64,000 bases of DNA from Chaetomium olivaceum (GCA_039881045.1 JAYWVB010000083.1:1-64000), one strand, 5' to 3'. Counted from the first letter of the stretch, positions 44,844 to 58,579 are shown. Numbers and translations are program-made. The notes: generated from the sequence alone by a model not told the origin.

Positions 44844-47800
44844 GCTCCCGGTTGCTCATTCCAGCCCCAGCCCAGGCGGCCATCCGGGGACGTCATGGAT
44901 GAGAGTCAAAGACAGCTCATTGCACCTGCCAGTACTTACAACAAAGTACCCAATTCGGTCACTGGAAAATCCTCTACTCCACGCCGCCGAGCTTCTCTCT
45001 GCTCCAGCTTCCGGTTTGCCGCGGTCCTTCAGAACATCTCGGCCATGCCCCATAAACCATGACATGCCGCCAGCTCGACCTTACCTTCTCGGTGCCGCGC
45101 CGTTTGGTTGAACTTATCATGACCGCAGAGGTGTACGATGTCTGGGTAACGCGCTTCTCGCCCGCATGCGCCACCGGACAAGTACCCGAGCTACCCCCGG
45201 ATGCAGGGCTGGAAACAGACAAGGCTCTCGGAAGATGCCAGAACCAGGCTCTTGATTCCGATAAACCCGAGGGGAGCAAGAAGGAGGAACACATCAACAC
45301 TGTATCATCGATCTTTCTACGGGGTCAACTTGCTGTTGCGGTGCTGGAGAGGCATCAGTTTGTTCGCCAGCTGTGCGCTCCGGCTACCACTGGGATGATC
45401 ACTCATCTTCAATGTGTCCCAGAGGGACCCGCCAAAGTCATCGCGAGAGCTGGAGTCTGCCGAGACATCGAACCAACCCGCTTACACGTCGTCACGGCCA
45501 GGCAGCCTTAAACGGTTTCACTCCCACGCTCAGTTCTATAGAATATTTCCGACACCGAATCGAATCCTACAAGCGCTAGCTAGTCTTGTGGCGGGAGAAC
45601 GGGCGGTGTCCGGGAATCATATATCCGTCTCGAACAGCAGCGCGCTATCACCATGAGGAGGAAGCAAATAGCACAAGTCGTGAGACGAAGCCCTGAAATG
45701 GCCCAACAGCCATACCAAGCACAGGTTTCACGTCTTCAACCGTCAAGGGAGCAACAGGGGTTTAGGTGTTTAAGGGGTTGCCGATCCCGTCGAGGACCGC
45801 AAAAACGACATTACGCGAGGCAGACCAAACACCAACCGCGACGATGCGCTCAGCGGGTATGGAGCTTGCATGTGGCATCTCCGAGCCACCGGCCCGACAC
45901 TTCTCGTTCAGAAGACAAACCTGGCCTTGCGCCAGTTTTTGGTGGATCTGAGAGGCACTGTACAAGTATGTGCGAAGTTGTAGTTGGGAACGGGGTGGCG
46001 AGTTCAGGAGTTGAAGAGGGGTTGAGGCGGTTGAGGCGGCGACGATCGCGGAAGGATTGACTTCCACTTGTGACCGGGATTGGATATCGCCGGTGTCACT
46101 CAGGCGCCGTTCAACCCGCACCTGAACCTGAATACAACGTGCCTCCCTCCTTTTACATTCACGGCTTATGACCACCACAATGGTGTCTTTTTCGATGTAT
46201 GTCATCGCTCTTACCTGACGCCCCATTCAGGTTTGCCTCTCCATCGGTCCCGAGAGACGTATCGCCATCTCGGCTCCCACACCCTCGCTTTGAAGGCGCG
46301 GGCACGACGAGCTGAGAGATATATCCGGCTAATTCCGGTTGCCATTTCTCACTTGTTCTTGTTCTGCCCGCATGCGTGCCGCTTCCATTTCCCGGCCAGC
46401 GTGTCGTTCTCTTGCCCAGCCCCCAACAAACGAAGGCGTCCGTGAAAAGTGTGGCCTGCGTTTGACCTGCGGTTGGGTCTGTGGTCGGAACGAGGATCGG
46501 GTTGTTGTTCGGAGGCAATTTGGAGCATGATACAGATACAAGAGGCGAGTAGAGTACCTTGCAGGATTGATTGTGCATTTGTGCTCCCGCTGCTCAGTGT
46601 ATGGCGCGCGAAAAAGACGCAGTATATGGAAGAAGCAGAATAATGATGTTCCTCACGGGAAGAGCACGGAACCGGGGCCGATGGACGTGAACTCGGTATT
46701 ACTGTGGATCACCTTCGCTACCATATAGTGGTCTGGTTTGGCCTGGTGTGGCCTGGTCTGGTTTGCCGCGACGGTGTTGGGCTATCGATGGTGACATGCT
46801 CACCACACCCATGCTTTCTCATGCAGCCAGACGGTTGCGCACCACCCTCATGCAGAATCGAGACATTCCAGCCGTCCGGAGGATTGCAGCGGCAAACAGA
46901 GAGCAGGAAATATTGGAGCATGACCCAAGCAGCGAGGTGAGGTTCCTGCCAAGGTACAGGATACGACATACACCCCACCCGACTATTGGGGAAGCACGTC
47001 GCATGTACTCGCATAGTACCTGTCGTCCTCCTCGAATTCCCAAACCCGGGCCAACAGATAGTTCGCCGTTATGGACGGAGCCAGCCGCACGTTGCTCGGT
47101 GGTGAGTGGCCGGGCCAAGCGGCAGGGCGGATCTGTGGCATTTTGCCGCTGGAAGAAAGGGCGTGTGGTGGAGAGAGAACGGAGCACCCTCTCCTCTCCA
47201 ACTCCTCTCGCGATCATCGCCTGACCACTCAACCCACTGAGCAGGATCCCAAGCGAGGTTGTTGCCACCCTTGCCGTCTCAGCTGAACGTTGTGAAGACT
47301 TCCAGACCTTCTGGCCTGGTGGGCCGCGAAAGGTCCATTCCTCCTCGCCTCTTTCGTCTTCCCGTTCGTCGGCCGCGAGTGGCCCCATTAAGTACCCAAC
47401 ACGGGAGGCGATACGAGCCAAGCTTCCAAGAACGAGACGTTGGGCGAGACGCGCATAGGTACTTTGCAGGCGGATAACTCGAGAGATTTTGAAGACGGGA
47501 CCGTGACAAATCTTTCAGACACACCTCAAAGGATACCACTTCTCGGTAGCCTTGGCGCAGCAAACAGTCCAAAGTTCGCGATCAATCTAGTTATCGCCCT
47601 CGTTCTGCAAGCAAGCAGCAAAATCCGCCCCAACATCCCGCCATCCGGGCCCCGGACGGCCCCATTCTCTCGAACCGACGCAAGCGTATTCCTTCCCAGG
47701 TTACGGGACGGGCCCAGTACGTCTGTATGTACTTGTACACTTGTCTACAAGTCCGTGTCGTGTCGAGCGAGACAGTTTCCAAAACGGGCGTCTATCCGAA

Positions 47801-48908
47801 TCAGGGGGTGGGTCGGGGGGGAAGGGTGGTGGTGGTGGAAGGCTCCGCTCTTCGATCTTCACCCTATCCATCCTTCCATCCGTCCAGGAGAGAGAACGGC
47901 GATCGCGAACAGCAACCCCAGACCGATGTGACAATCAGTCGATCCCCACGCCAAACGAACGCAACGAACGACACACACATGGGGCTGCCCGGGGACGGAT
48001 GGTGGTGGGGTCTTTCTCTCCACGCCGCGGGTACCCCGATTTGCTGCGCAGTCCCGGCGCGAGTTTCGACTCCTCTGTGGGTTTTTAGCCAAGGTGAAGG
48101 AAGACGGGACCCAGAAGGTCAGAAGGTTCGCTGAAGGCCCGGTCCCGGACCCAGCGCCGCGGACACCACACCTTGGATAAATTCAAAAGCTTGGTCTTCC
48201 GGGTAACTTTGTCACTTTGTACTGTGTAACTTTGTACATACGCTCCATAACCTTGTAACTGGCCAGGTACGTACCTTTTCGTGACTTTTACCGTTCTCGG
48301 GTATCGATCAACCCACGAGCAGCAAGAGAAACACGCTAGTAAGGATGAGACGGCCCTGCTCAGGCTTGGTCGCCGTGTCACTGTGTCAGTGTGTCACTGT
48401 CACCAAAGAACGCGCGTTTTTAGCGTGTTCCGAGACCGAAAAAGCGGCATGCTAGGGTATTCTTCACAAATTAAAGAACATCCCGCCATGTAACCCGAAG
48501 AAATTACACACGGTGAGTACCGGACGGTTTCGCACCCGCAATCAATCCCAAGCGAAGACCCTGACCAGGGTTTCCCGTAGTCAAGTCCTAAACTTGTCTG
48601 GCGTAATCCCACGGTTCCGTCGCTTGTCCCGAATTGGGGGGTGGCCAGTAAGCACCAGGCAGCGGCGGCATGATCGTTTCGAGGCCCTCATTACGAGCAA
48701 AGCAGTGGCACAAACAACTGAAACGAGATCAAGACAGGAAGGATTCAAGTCAGAAGACAAGTCTTTCGCTTGGGTAATAAGAATATACCGAAATAAAAGG
48801 ACATATTGGGGGAATTTTTAAACACATCGCACGACTCGCAACCAAGCCAAACAAGCAAGCCGACTTGTCAACAAAGGACCAACCAACACCGGGAAATACA
48901 GCCAATCC
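44844..48908. other. 4 kb intergenic stretch
   Basis: Open frames of 120-200 codons (for example 46819-47421 minus, 45059-45511 plus) lack introns, ATG-context and family signals. Short direct repeats of ACTTTGTAC/AACTTTGT type lie at about 48205-48262 and of TGTCACTGTGTCAGTG type at 48376-48400. No gene accepted. Confidence 0.4.
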
Positions 48909-50694
48909 TTTAGACGGACTTCTCCTCGCTGATGTGAGTCTCCTTCTCGAGCTGGTGAATGTCGACGTGAGCGACAGCGGCCTCGTCGCCATCGATGATC
49001 TTGGCGAGCTCTTCGAGGGTGGGGCCCTTGGTCTCGATGTACATCTTCCAGACGAATGCGAGTTCGAGGAACAGCCAGCACTGTAGGGAGTGATAGTCAG
49101 CAAACGAGCCTCGGCGTCAATGCGGGGGTTGGAACTAGGGCTTACAGTGTAGATGATGTAGAGCTTCCAGGTGTGGCCCTCGAAGTGCTCGAAGGCGAGA
49201 GGGTTGGCGTAGGTGTTGAGGGTCAGGGCGGCCTGAACAGTCAAGTTCATAACCATGAGACCCTTGGCACGGAGCTTGTACGGCAGAATCTCGATGGCAT
49301 AGCCGACGAGTAGACCGGACCACGCAAGCGAGTAGAAGACACCGTGGACCCAGATGAAGAAGATCATAGCGTAGTTGGCACCAGCAGCGCCTTGCTCGTC
49401 GTAGAGGCCAGAGGTGAGGGTCCAGAAGATGAAGGTGCCGAACATGCCGCCCGTGGCAGCGAGGAACATGGGCCGGCGGCCGACCCTGTCGACGAGCAAA
49501 GCCATGGTGATGGAAATGACGAGGGCAAGGCACATCTGACCAGCCGAGAGACCGAGCTTCTGGGTCGAGTTGGTGATGCCAGCACTATCGTACAACTTGC
49601 TGGAGTAGTTGGAGATGATGGCGTTACCCGACCACTGCGAGAAGATACCGAGAGAGATGAGGACGAAGAACCGGTAGCGGTTGCCCTTGCTCCGGAAGAA
49701 GTCCAGGTAGCTGCTGCTCTTAGAGAACTCGAACTCGAGGCGGATCGTCTCCTTGATCTCGCGGTACTCGAACTGGACGGTGGCGTTGTTCTCGTCACCG
49801 TTGGCGTGGTACCTGGCGAGGATCTGGAGGGCCTTGTCGTGCTTGTCCTTGGCCATCAGGTAACGAGGCGACTCGGGCACCCAGAAAATGAAGGCCAGCT
49901 GAATGACGGAGGGGACGGCCTGGAGCAGGGCGGGAATGCGCCACGACCAGTCGTTCTGGACGAAGTTGGTGCCGAACGAGATCCAGGCGACGACCAGGGC
50001 ACCGACGTTCCAGAGGCAGTTGTACACGGCCGTGAGCCGTCCACGATGCTGGGGGTGGGCAATCTCGGTGAGAAGCATGGGAGAGCAGATCTGAGCAAGC
50101 GAGTTGCCGAAACCGAGCAGCACACGACCACCCATGAAGGTGCCCAGGTTCTGGCAAGAAGCCTGGAGCACGGCGCCGACGATCATGATGACGCAACCGA
50201 TGGCAATGGGAATCTTGCGGCCAACACGATCGGCCATGATGGGGCTGAAGAGGGGACAAGAGTCAGCTAACCCGTTATACAAGATGCCGGCCCCGGAGCC
50301 CAGACTCAATCTAGCACTTACACAAGAGGGATGGATACCAAGCTACCAATCTGGTAGAGGGCACCGATAAGACCGAGCATGGAGCCCTGCGGGTCACCGA
50401 AGAAAGCCTTCCAGGTCTCGAAATTCTGGACGGAACCGAAGAACATGCTGCAGGCCGAGAAAGAAGTCCTAGTCAGCGCACTGCAACCCTAGCTGCCAGT
50501 CCCGGTGCGGGGCCAACTCACCCATCGTAACCAGTGGTCGCGGATGCAATACACAAAACGAAGGCGAAGAAGTAGAGCTTGCGGAGGCCGGGATCCTTGG
50601 TCCACTGGACCTTCTCGAACTCGGGAGCCTCCTCCTGAGCGACGGCCAGCGCATCAGCGCCGGGCTTCTTCTTGTTGAAGGAAAGGATACCCAT
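48909..50694 (-). CDS. Sugar-porter MFS transporter (hexose/disaccharide permease type)
   Basis: Plasma-membrane sugar importer of the sugar-porter family, about 12 membrane segments. Family motifs: GYDG after the first segment, ADRVGRKIP, GGRVLLGFGNS, WVPESPRYLMAK, LLVDRVGRRPMF and the C-terminal ETKGPTLEELAKIIDG. Four exons with introns 50448-50522, 50245-50321 and 49081-49145 give 1569 coding bases, 522 residues, without correction. The tail is acidic and ends HISEEKSV. The start ATG at 50694 opens with MGILSFNKKKPGAD. Resembles fungal lactose/cellobiose-type permeases as much as hexose carriers; substrate not determined. The beta-glucosidase of this window is 28 kb away, so no cluster is implied. 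Confidence 0.92.
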
Positions 50695-53600
50695 CTTGTC
50701 GAGCTTGCCGGGTGTGGTGTTTCGGTGGCTGTCGGGTGAGGTATTGGCGATGAAGTTGACCCGTCTCCTTGGACCCGTGACAAAGAGGTAGGAAGGAGGG
50801 GAGCATCTGATCGGCGGAGGGATGCGAGGTTTATAAAGACGTGAAGGCACGCGCAGCAACTCTGGGGTATGGGGAAGGACCGCTAGACGGACAACCGGAC
50901 CGTGCAAGCGGCTGGGGGAGATGACCAGGGTGAGGGGGCAAGAAAGGAAGACGAGACCGACTGCAGCGAAGCTTAACCAATCTCTGCACCTCCGCGAGGC
51001 ACCACGCTACGAGATATCCACTTCTGTAAATAGCTAGGGGGGCCTCAGCATGTACATGTACCACTAGTACACGCCCACCCATGAATTGCAGAGCCGGGAC
51101 GGAGCGGTGCGGCAGCAGATTGACAAGCCAGGCTCGCCGAGGATCGTGGCCCGTCCGCCCTCGAAGGGCTAATCTTGCGCGACGAGGACCATGCTGATAT
51201 GGGAGGATGAGACGGGCGGCATCACCGGTGCGTGCCATTGAGGCAGGAATGAGCGTGGCCAAGAAGCACATCTTGTTCAAAGCTCGCCGGTGCCATCCTT
51301 CCCAGCGCTCCAGACCTCTCGAAGTTGGCGCAGAAAGGCCAGAGGCGAACGTCGTACCTGGCGGGCTGGCCCCCCATGGGGATCACCAGATCTCTCCAAA
51401 CTTTCCCCAACTTTTTGCGTCCCCGCACCGGCCCCCCAGTTCACCCCATCTGCGGGACTCCCACAGCATTTTCCCTGCCGAGACTTGGCTAGCCTTGGCC
51501 ACGAGGGACACCCTAGAAGGGGCGTTCGGACCGGTTTTGCGTGGGTTTGCTGGTTCGGCAGGACAAGCGAGCGCCCTGAACAAATGAGAGCAGAGCATCC
51601 CGCAGCCACTGGAAGCCAACAAATGCGCTGACGGTGGAAGCGGACCGATATGAGCATTCCGCATGCATTCATCAAAGTGGCGCGCTAGTTTAAAGCGCTG
51701 AGGCGATTCCCGATCTCAAGCCACGGGGGCGGCGGCGGCTAGTATGACAACGGGCGACCCGACCACGGTGGAATTCTCTGCTCATGCTTTGCTTGAGCCC
51801 AGAGCATGGCACATGAAAGAAAGGTACTGGATGCTTGGCCCAGTTGTCAAGTTACCCACTGTGGTGGGGTACCTTTGGGCGCTGGCCAGGGAGGTATCAG
51901 GGGTGGGTGCCGTGTGCCGTGGCAAGTAGATGAGGTACCTCGGAGTTGCATGATGGCATGCATATCGATATGAACACACACACCTGATAGCGCCAGGCGA
52001 ACCTGGCGCTACTGGGCATGACCCGGCGGCTGGAAACACCAACAGAAAGGCACCAGACCAGGCGTCCGGAAAGATGGGGCGCGGTCGGCGGCGATGGGAA
52101 CACCGCCAAGCATCGAGGGTCGAGCAAATCAGCCAAAAACCAGGGACGGGGATCACCGGTCAGCCGGCGTGGTCCAAGGACTCGAGAAGGGCACCAAAGA
52201 GGACGCCACATGCGCCGTTGAAACGCTCGTCAACCTGTGAACCGACGGGGAGAAAGCGTGGGCGAAGTGGATGAGCTCGCAATTCCAAAATTGTGATTGG
52301 GTAACAGGAAACGTTCCCCGTAAATCCGGGACTCCCAGTTGCTCACGGTCGAGTCCTTGGCCCGCTCTCTCGAAGTGCCAGCCGGTTTAGCGTGGGGCCG
52401 GTCCGGGGCTGGGCGACGACGGTGACTGGCGGGTTCGCTCGTTCGCTAGGCTTCGAGAAGGGGAGCAGGGCCGTTGCACTAGCCAATCCTGGGGCGTGTT
52501 CGGGCGGAAGCGACGACGCTAACCGGAGTCTCGCATGTTGCCGTTCCCTGCATGCGGCTCCTCCTGTCAGGCCTCTCACAGACAAAGTCGGCGAAGGTCT
52601 TTGCTGCGAAGGTTTGCGGCCATCGCATTACCCGTCTTGGCGTACATTTAGCCTAAAAATGTCGGCTGTTGAAAGTGCAAGGGTGACGCGAGCTGGACCG
52701 AGCTTTTTCAAGCCGATTTTGAGCTGACACTCGGACATCTCCAGGCCTCAATCGGGACATGTTGGCTGATTTGGATGGCATCGGGGCCGCGTCGGTGGAT
52801 CGAGCCAGCCGCGCTCTGCCGAGGCGACGCCTGATCTCGTGGCGTTTCTTTTCTTCCCTCTTCCGCCAAGCTGACGGCCGCGGGTCTGGATTTTGGACCC
52901 CTCCCTCCTCATGACCACGCTTGATCTCTGGGCATCGGCTGGTAGCCCGGGAGAATAAGGCTGCGGCTGAATGTTTTGGGGATGGGGACAAATCTTGGGT
53001 AAGATCAAGATCGGTCCCCGAACATCGGTGCTTGACACTGGCAGGCAACCCACAGTTTGACGCATGCAATGGAAGAAAAAAATTGGAGTTCGAAGGATGC
53101 GGGAAGGAGTGGTTGAGTTGTCAACCGAGAATGGCAGCACGGCAGGCATGATGCTGGCATCTCCTGTGTACATTGAAGTTGCCCATTGCTCTTTCTCAAA
53201 GCAGCCATGCGATGCCATGCCATGCGCTGCAAGTGCCCACTGAGCTTGTAATGCAGTTTGCCAGTGCGTGAGTGATGAGTGAGCATTTTCGGTGCTGCTA
53301 CAATGCAAGGTGCAACGGCACAGTCATTGGCGCTTCTCCCCTCATCGGGCCGCGATTGAATCACGAAGCGCCAACAAGCGTGAAGCTTCCCAATTTCCAT
53401 GGTCGTCGCCATGTTCCTCCGCATCGCCGGCTGACCTTCCACGCGAGTGTGGATGGGAGTCACTTTCTGTTGGTTCTCAAAGGTCCTGAAGGGCGCTTGC
53501 CACGTCCCCGGATCCGAAAGATGGAGCTCGCCCAGGACGGCGCCAACGACGACGAAGCATCTCTGGTTTCTGGTGAGCCTCTGAGCGTCTCAACTGGGAA

Positions 53601-54208
53601 GTTGTGTTGCATTGTACAGGCAGACAATATTGCAAGGATGCCGTTAGCACATGATTGCGGGGCCTCAGGGCGGGACGGAGGTCTCGCCAGGTCCTGCGTG
53701 CGACTCTGCTAGTGCACTCCAGACGGACTATACCACGGTAGGGTTGTCTTGGTGTAGCCACGATCCCTTCGGGCTCCGCCTCTAGGAACGGAACAGCATC
53801 CTGTCGGGAGAGAAATCAGAAAACCGTCGACGAGCTGAAAAACATGTTGCCCTTTGAGAATCCCGAAGGATTGGGCTTCGCGAGATGCGCCCGATGAGCC
53901 GACAGGCAGCGGCTGTTTTTTTTGTCGTGGGCCAACGGAGGCTGATCAGCAGCATTGATCCATCTCGTCTGTATCCGCCCCGGAATCTCCAGATTCTCCA
54001 GAGTCCAGACTTCCAACAAACCCCATGGGAAAAAAAAGGGAGAAATCCTTTCCCAAAAATGGGGACCACTCTGAACCGAACTTGGCGTTGGAGCAGTCAC
54101 GTGTCATCGCATGCAACCACTCAATCAGGAGACGCGCTCACTGCGCGTCTCCAAAATTTGGGGATCCCAACGCAGGAGCTCAGCAGTGAGTGGGTCGCGT
54201 CTGAAGCA
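50695..54208. other. 3.5 kb intergenic stretch
   Basis: Upstream region of the MFS transporter and of MSH3, which point away from each other. Contains short palindromic TGTACATGTACC near 51053 but no gene, tRNA or long repeat that I can support. Confidence 0.4.
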
Positions 54209-54218
54209 CCACGCGTGG
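54209..54218 (+). promoter_or_regulatory. MCB-type element (ACGCGT) upstream of MSH3
   Basis: Palindrome CCACGCGTGG, with the MluI cell-cycle box core at 54211-54216, about 40 bases before the ATG. In other fungi MBF binds this core before S-phase and repair genes; function here is inference, and a single site may be chance. Confidence 0.4.
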
Positions 54219-54256
54219 CATCGACACACCTAACGTCGGACATCCACCACAAAGCC

Positions 54257-57200
54257 ATGGGGGACCCTCTCGAGCTCCTGAAAAGAAGCAGGCATCGCTG
54301 ACCAGCTTTTTTACTACCAATGGATTAAGCAAGAAGCAGGCAAGCTCTCCCGGGGGATCGACCGCGAACAAGAACAAGAACAAGGATGAGGACGAAGAAA
54401 AGAACACCCAAAAGATTATCGGGAAGGGGAAAGAGAAGGACCAGTCTTCACCGATAACTTTATCGGTTCTAGACTCCAACCGGAAACGGCCTTTGCAAGA
54501 CAACATTGGCGATGGAAACCGGAGATCGAGTCGCTCAGCGAAGCGTGCAAAGTCGATCCTGAGCGAGGATGACTCGGAAGAAATCTCCAACCTGCCCGTG
54601 AAGGAAGCAACAGGCCGCACTTCCAACCCCGAACCCACAAGCTCATCTTCCCGGACCGAGCGGTACGCTTACGATGCAGACCGCTCCGCCTCGGACCCGT
54701 CTGGGCTCAATGGGGACGACGAGGATGCAGTGACGAGGCGGAAGAAGGAGGAGTTGCACAGAAAGTTTGTCAAGAAGCTCGGTCACCCCGATAGCTTGGC
54801 CTCGCTCAGGAGACGCGAGTTCCTTGGCCAGAGTGAAACCCCTGGCTTGGATGGAGAGGGTGACGAGGAAGGTGGCGATGCCGAAGAGGACGAAACCCCC
54901 CCGCCAACAAAAACCAAGAAGAAGGGCGCTAAGACTGGCAAGCTTACCCCTATGGAGATTCAGTTTCTCGATATCAAGAGGAAGCACATGGATACCGTTC
55001 TGGTGGTTGAGGTCGGCTACAAGTTCAGGTTCTTCGGCGAGGACGCCCGGATTGCGGCCAAAGAACTCAGCATCGTCTGCATTCCGGCAAATTCAGATAT
55101 GATGAGCGTGCGTTTTTCCGATTCTCTAACTCTCCTGAGTGCCTGCTAACAACCGGAAAGACCCATCAGAAGCCCATATTGACCGCTTTGCCTCGGCCAG
55201 CATCCCCGTTCATCGGTTGAGCGTCCATGTGAAACGTCTTGTTGCCGCGGGGCACAAAGTTGGCGTCGTTCGCCAGCTCGAAACGGCGGCGCTCAAAAAA
55301 GCCGGCGATAACCGTAATGCACCATTCGTCCGCAAGCTCACGAACATCTACACCAAGGGGACCTACATCGACGAGACAGGGGAGCTCGACCAGCCAGGGG
55401 AAGGTGCTAGCGCTTCTGCAGGGGGCTACCTGCTCTGACCGAAACGCCGGCAAAGGGTCTGGGGCGGATGAGAACGTCCATTATTGGCGTCATCGCGGTG
55501 CAACCTGCGACAGGCGACATCATCTACGATGATTTTGAGGATGGTTTTATGAGGCGAGAAATTGAGACGCGTCTGCTGCACATCTCCCCCTGCGAGCTCC
55601 TTGTGGTAGGGGAGCTTTCTAAAGCCACCAACAAGCTGGTCCAACATCTTGCCGGCAGTAGCACCAACGTCTTTGGGGACAGGAGCCGTGTGGAGAGGGT
55701 GCCAAAGACCAAGACGATGGCGGCCGAAGCTTGTTCGCACGTCACCCGTTCTATGCTGGCAAGGCTAAAAACGATGACGTACGCTCAGCAAACCTCCTCG
55801 ACAAGGTTTTGAAGCTGCCGGAGTCCGTGACAGTATGCCTGTCGGCCATGATCACCCATTTGACTGAGTATGGCCTTGAACACATCTTCGACCTGACCAA
55901 ATACTTCCAATCATTCACCACGCGACAACACATGTTGATCAACGGTACTACGTTGGAGAGCCTGGAGGTTTACAGGAACGCAACAGACCAGTCCGAAAAG
56001 GGAAGCTTATTGTGGGCGCTGGACAAGACGCGAACTCGCCCCGGCCGGAGGCTGCTGAGGAAATGGATCGGTCGCCCGTTGCTGGATCGGGAACGGCTGG
56101 AGGAGCGAGTCACTGCCGTCGAGGAGCTGCTCGAAAACCAGTCCAACATCAAGGTCGACAAGCTAGACGGCTTGCTCAACTCGATCAAGGCCGACCTTGA
56201 ACGGAGCTTAATCCGCATCTACTACGGAAAATGTACCCGCCCGGAACTCCTCTCGACCCTGCAAACTCTCCAAAGGATTTCTATTGAATTCTCCAGGGTG
56301 AAGACGCCGGAGGATACGGGCTTCACCTCGCCCTTGGTTGTTGAAGCGATCTGCGCCCTGCCGGGAATAGGGACAGTCGTAAACGCATACCTCGACAAAA
56401 TCAACCCTGAAGCCGCGAGGAAGGACGACAAGTATACCTTTTTCCGCGACGATGAAGAGACAGACGACATCACCAATCACAAACTGGGTATTGCTGCCGT
56501 CGAGGCGGATTTGGATGTCCACCGCAAGGACGCAGCCGCGAAATTGTCCAAAAAGACCCCCGTTACCTATGTCACCGTGTCCGGCATTGAGTATCTGATT
56601 GAGGTCCCCAACACGGACCTGAAACACGTACCCGCCTCATGGGCCAAGATCAGTGGCACCAAAAAACTATCCCGTTTTCACACCCCTGAGGTTATGCGCC
56701 TGATGAACGAGCGGGACCAGCACAGGGAAGCTCTCGCCGCGGCCTGCGACAACGCCTTTACGGACCTCCTCAAATCCATTGCCGCCGAGTACCAACCGCT
56801 CCGCGACGCCGTCGCCTCGCTTGCCACCCTCGACTGCCTCCTCTCTCTCGCCCAAGTCGCCTCCCTCCCGGGCTACAGCAAACCAACCTTCCTGCCCACT
56901 CCGACCCCGCCCACCATCTCCATCACGTCCGGCCGCCATCCCATCGCCGAACACACCCTCCCCAACGGTTACATCCCCTTCACCACAACCCTAGCCTCGC
57001 CTTCCCCGCTCGCCCAGCTCATCACGGGCCCCAACATGGGCGGCAAATCCAGCTACGTCCGCGCCGTAGCGTTGTTGGTGCTTCTAGCGCAGATCGGCTC
57101 GTACGTGCCCGCCGAGGCCATGTCCCTGACGCTCACCGACGCCATCTACACGCGCATGGGGGCGCGCGACAACCTGTTCGCTGGTGAGAGCACCTTCATG

Positions 57201-57848
57201 GTGGAGGTGTCGGAGACGGCGGCGATCCTGCGGGGCGCGACGGCCCGGTCGCTCGTCGTGCTGGACGAGCTCGGCCGCGGCACCTCCACCCACGACGGCG
57301 CCGCCATCGCCCACGCCGTCCTCGCCCACGTCGCCCGCGAGACCCGCTGCCTCACGCTTTTCATAACCCACTACCAGAGCCTGGCTCGTGTCGCAGAGGG
57401 CCTCGGCGGCGCCGTGCGCTGCGTGCATATGCGCTTCGAGGCCACCAAGCGGGACCACACCAACCACCTCCTCACCCACGGCGACAGCAACAACGACGGC
57501 GACGACGACGAAAACATGGACGTGGACGGCGAAGGCGCCTCGGCCGACGAGGAGATCACGTTCCTTTACGAAGTCGCCGAGGGTGTCGCCCACCGGTCGT
57601 ACGGGCTCAACGTAGCGCGGCTGGCGCGGATCCCGCGGCGGGTGCTGGACGTGGCGGCGCGCAAGTCGCGCGAGATGGAGGAGGGCGTCAAGGCGCGGCG
57701 GCTGCGCGGGGCGGTGCGGCTGCTGGAGGATGTTGTTGCCGGGGCCGGGGACGGGGGCGGTGGCGGCGACGGTGGTGATGGTGGTGGTGATGGTGGTGGC
57801 TGGGAAGACCAGTTGGAGCACTTGGTGTCGAGTATTGAGCAGCTGTAG
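54257..57848 (+). CDS. msh3: DNA mismatch repair protein MSH3
   Basis: MutS-beta subunit that binds insertion/deletion loops. The N-terminus has a PCNA box (QASLTSFF) and a long acidic/basic disordered part; then the mismatch-binding domain (LTPMEIQFLDIKRKHMDTVL, VGYKFRFFGEDARIAA), connector, core (LWALDKTRTRPGRRLLRKW), Walker A GPNMGGKSSYVRA, the STFMVE segment and Walker B VVLDELGRGTSTHDG, and the C-terminal SYGLNVARLARIP. An intron of 53 bases lies near 55107-55160 (GTGCGT; CTAAC; AAAG). One-base corrections are needed at G5 54259-54263, CC 55084-55085, near 55430, near 55480-55500, and TT 55749-55750, the last giving VTRFYAGKAKND. From 55803 to the stop the frame is intact. A Gly/Asp run precedes the last helix. 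The start ATG depends on the G5 correction. Confidence 0.88.
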
Positions 57849-58579
57849 GCAGGCAGGGCGTTGTTGCTTTCGACGGAATTGTTATGGATGGGCGGGTGGG
57901 TGGCCTTGAGGCATGTTTGTCTGTATGGAATATGTAAGGTGTGTTTGTTGGCATTTCTTGGTCTGGCCAACGACACGATGAGTAGTAATATTATCAAATG
58001 GTATGGCCCAATCCTCTAGTCAATATTCGTAAGCTGTTTCGCGTGGATGTCACCTCATCCTGACAGCTTCTATCAAGTCCCTCAAGCAGCTGGTGCATCT
58101 ACCATGAATCCCATCTTCACTATCTTGTCGGACAATTCACGACCACAGTGCAATCGAGCCTCCGTATTAGGGCAAAGTCAAGATATGTGATTAAGTCTGT
58201 AGCCAGTTATCGACCAAGGTCCCGTGCTAAATACGACCAATTAATGATGTGGTCCCGAGTCCTTGCGCGCCATGCCAATATGTAGAAGATGGGGATAACG
58301 AATCAAAAAGATCTGCTTCCTAGGGCCATGTCCCTCGTCCCCTTGCCCCCCAATTCCACACCCCCTCCATGCAGCGGTCAGTAATCTGACCATTTTCGAC
58401 CAATATTGCACCGGAAGCGCACCCCTTCCGCCAGGAAAGGGACAGTTCCGCTTGAGTGGTATCGCCTCAAGCACTCCCGAGCCATGTAGCAACTTTTGTT
58501 CCCGTAATAGTACACATACAGTGAGATGTAAAAAATGGCCCATCTCAACTGTGAAGACGCGGGGATACCCGTTTCTAAA
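57849..58579. other. Intergenic between convergent 3' ends
   Basis: 3' regions of MSH3 and the zinc-finger gene. No feature recognised. Confidence 0.5.

Noticed and set aside
46819..47421. 200-codon minus-strand frame
   Set aside because: Long by chance in GC-rich DNA; no domain, and opposite-strand frames are equally open.
49344..50270. 308-codon plus-strand frame
   Set aside because: Antisense shadow of the intact MFS transporter gene.
17969..50694. Beta-glucosidase and sugar transporter as one sugar-use cluster
   Set aside because: They are 28 kb apart with a dozen unrelated genes between, and no regulator is nearby.
52748..53308. 186-codon minus-strand frame
   Set aside because: No domain or family resemblance and overlaps other open frames on the opposite strand.
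2192..57848. Programmed ribosomal frameshifting as explanation of the broken frames
   Set aside because: Shifts occur at many unrelated sequences without slippery heptamers, several per gene and in both directions; this does not fit recoding.
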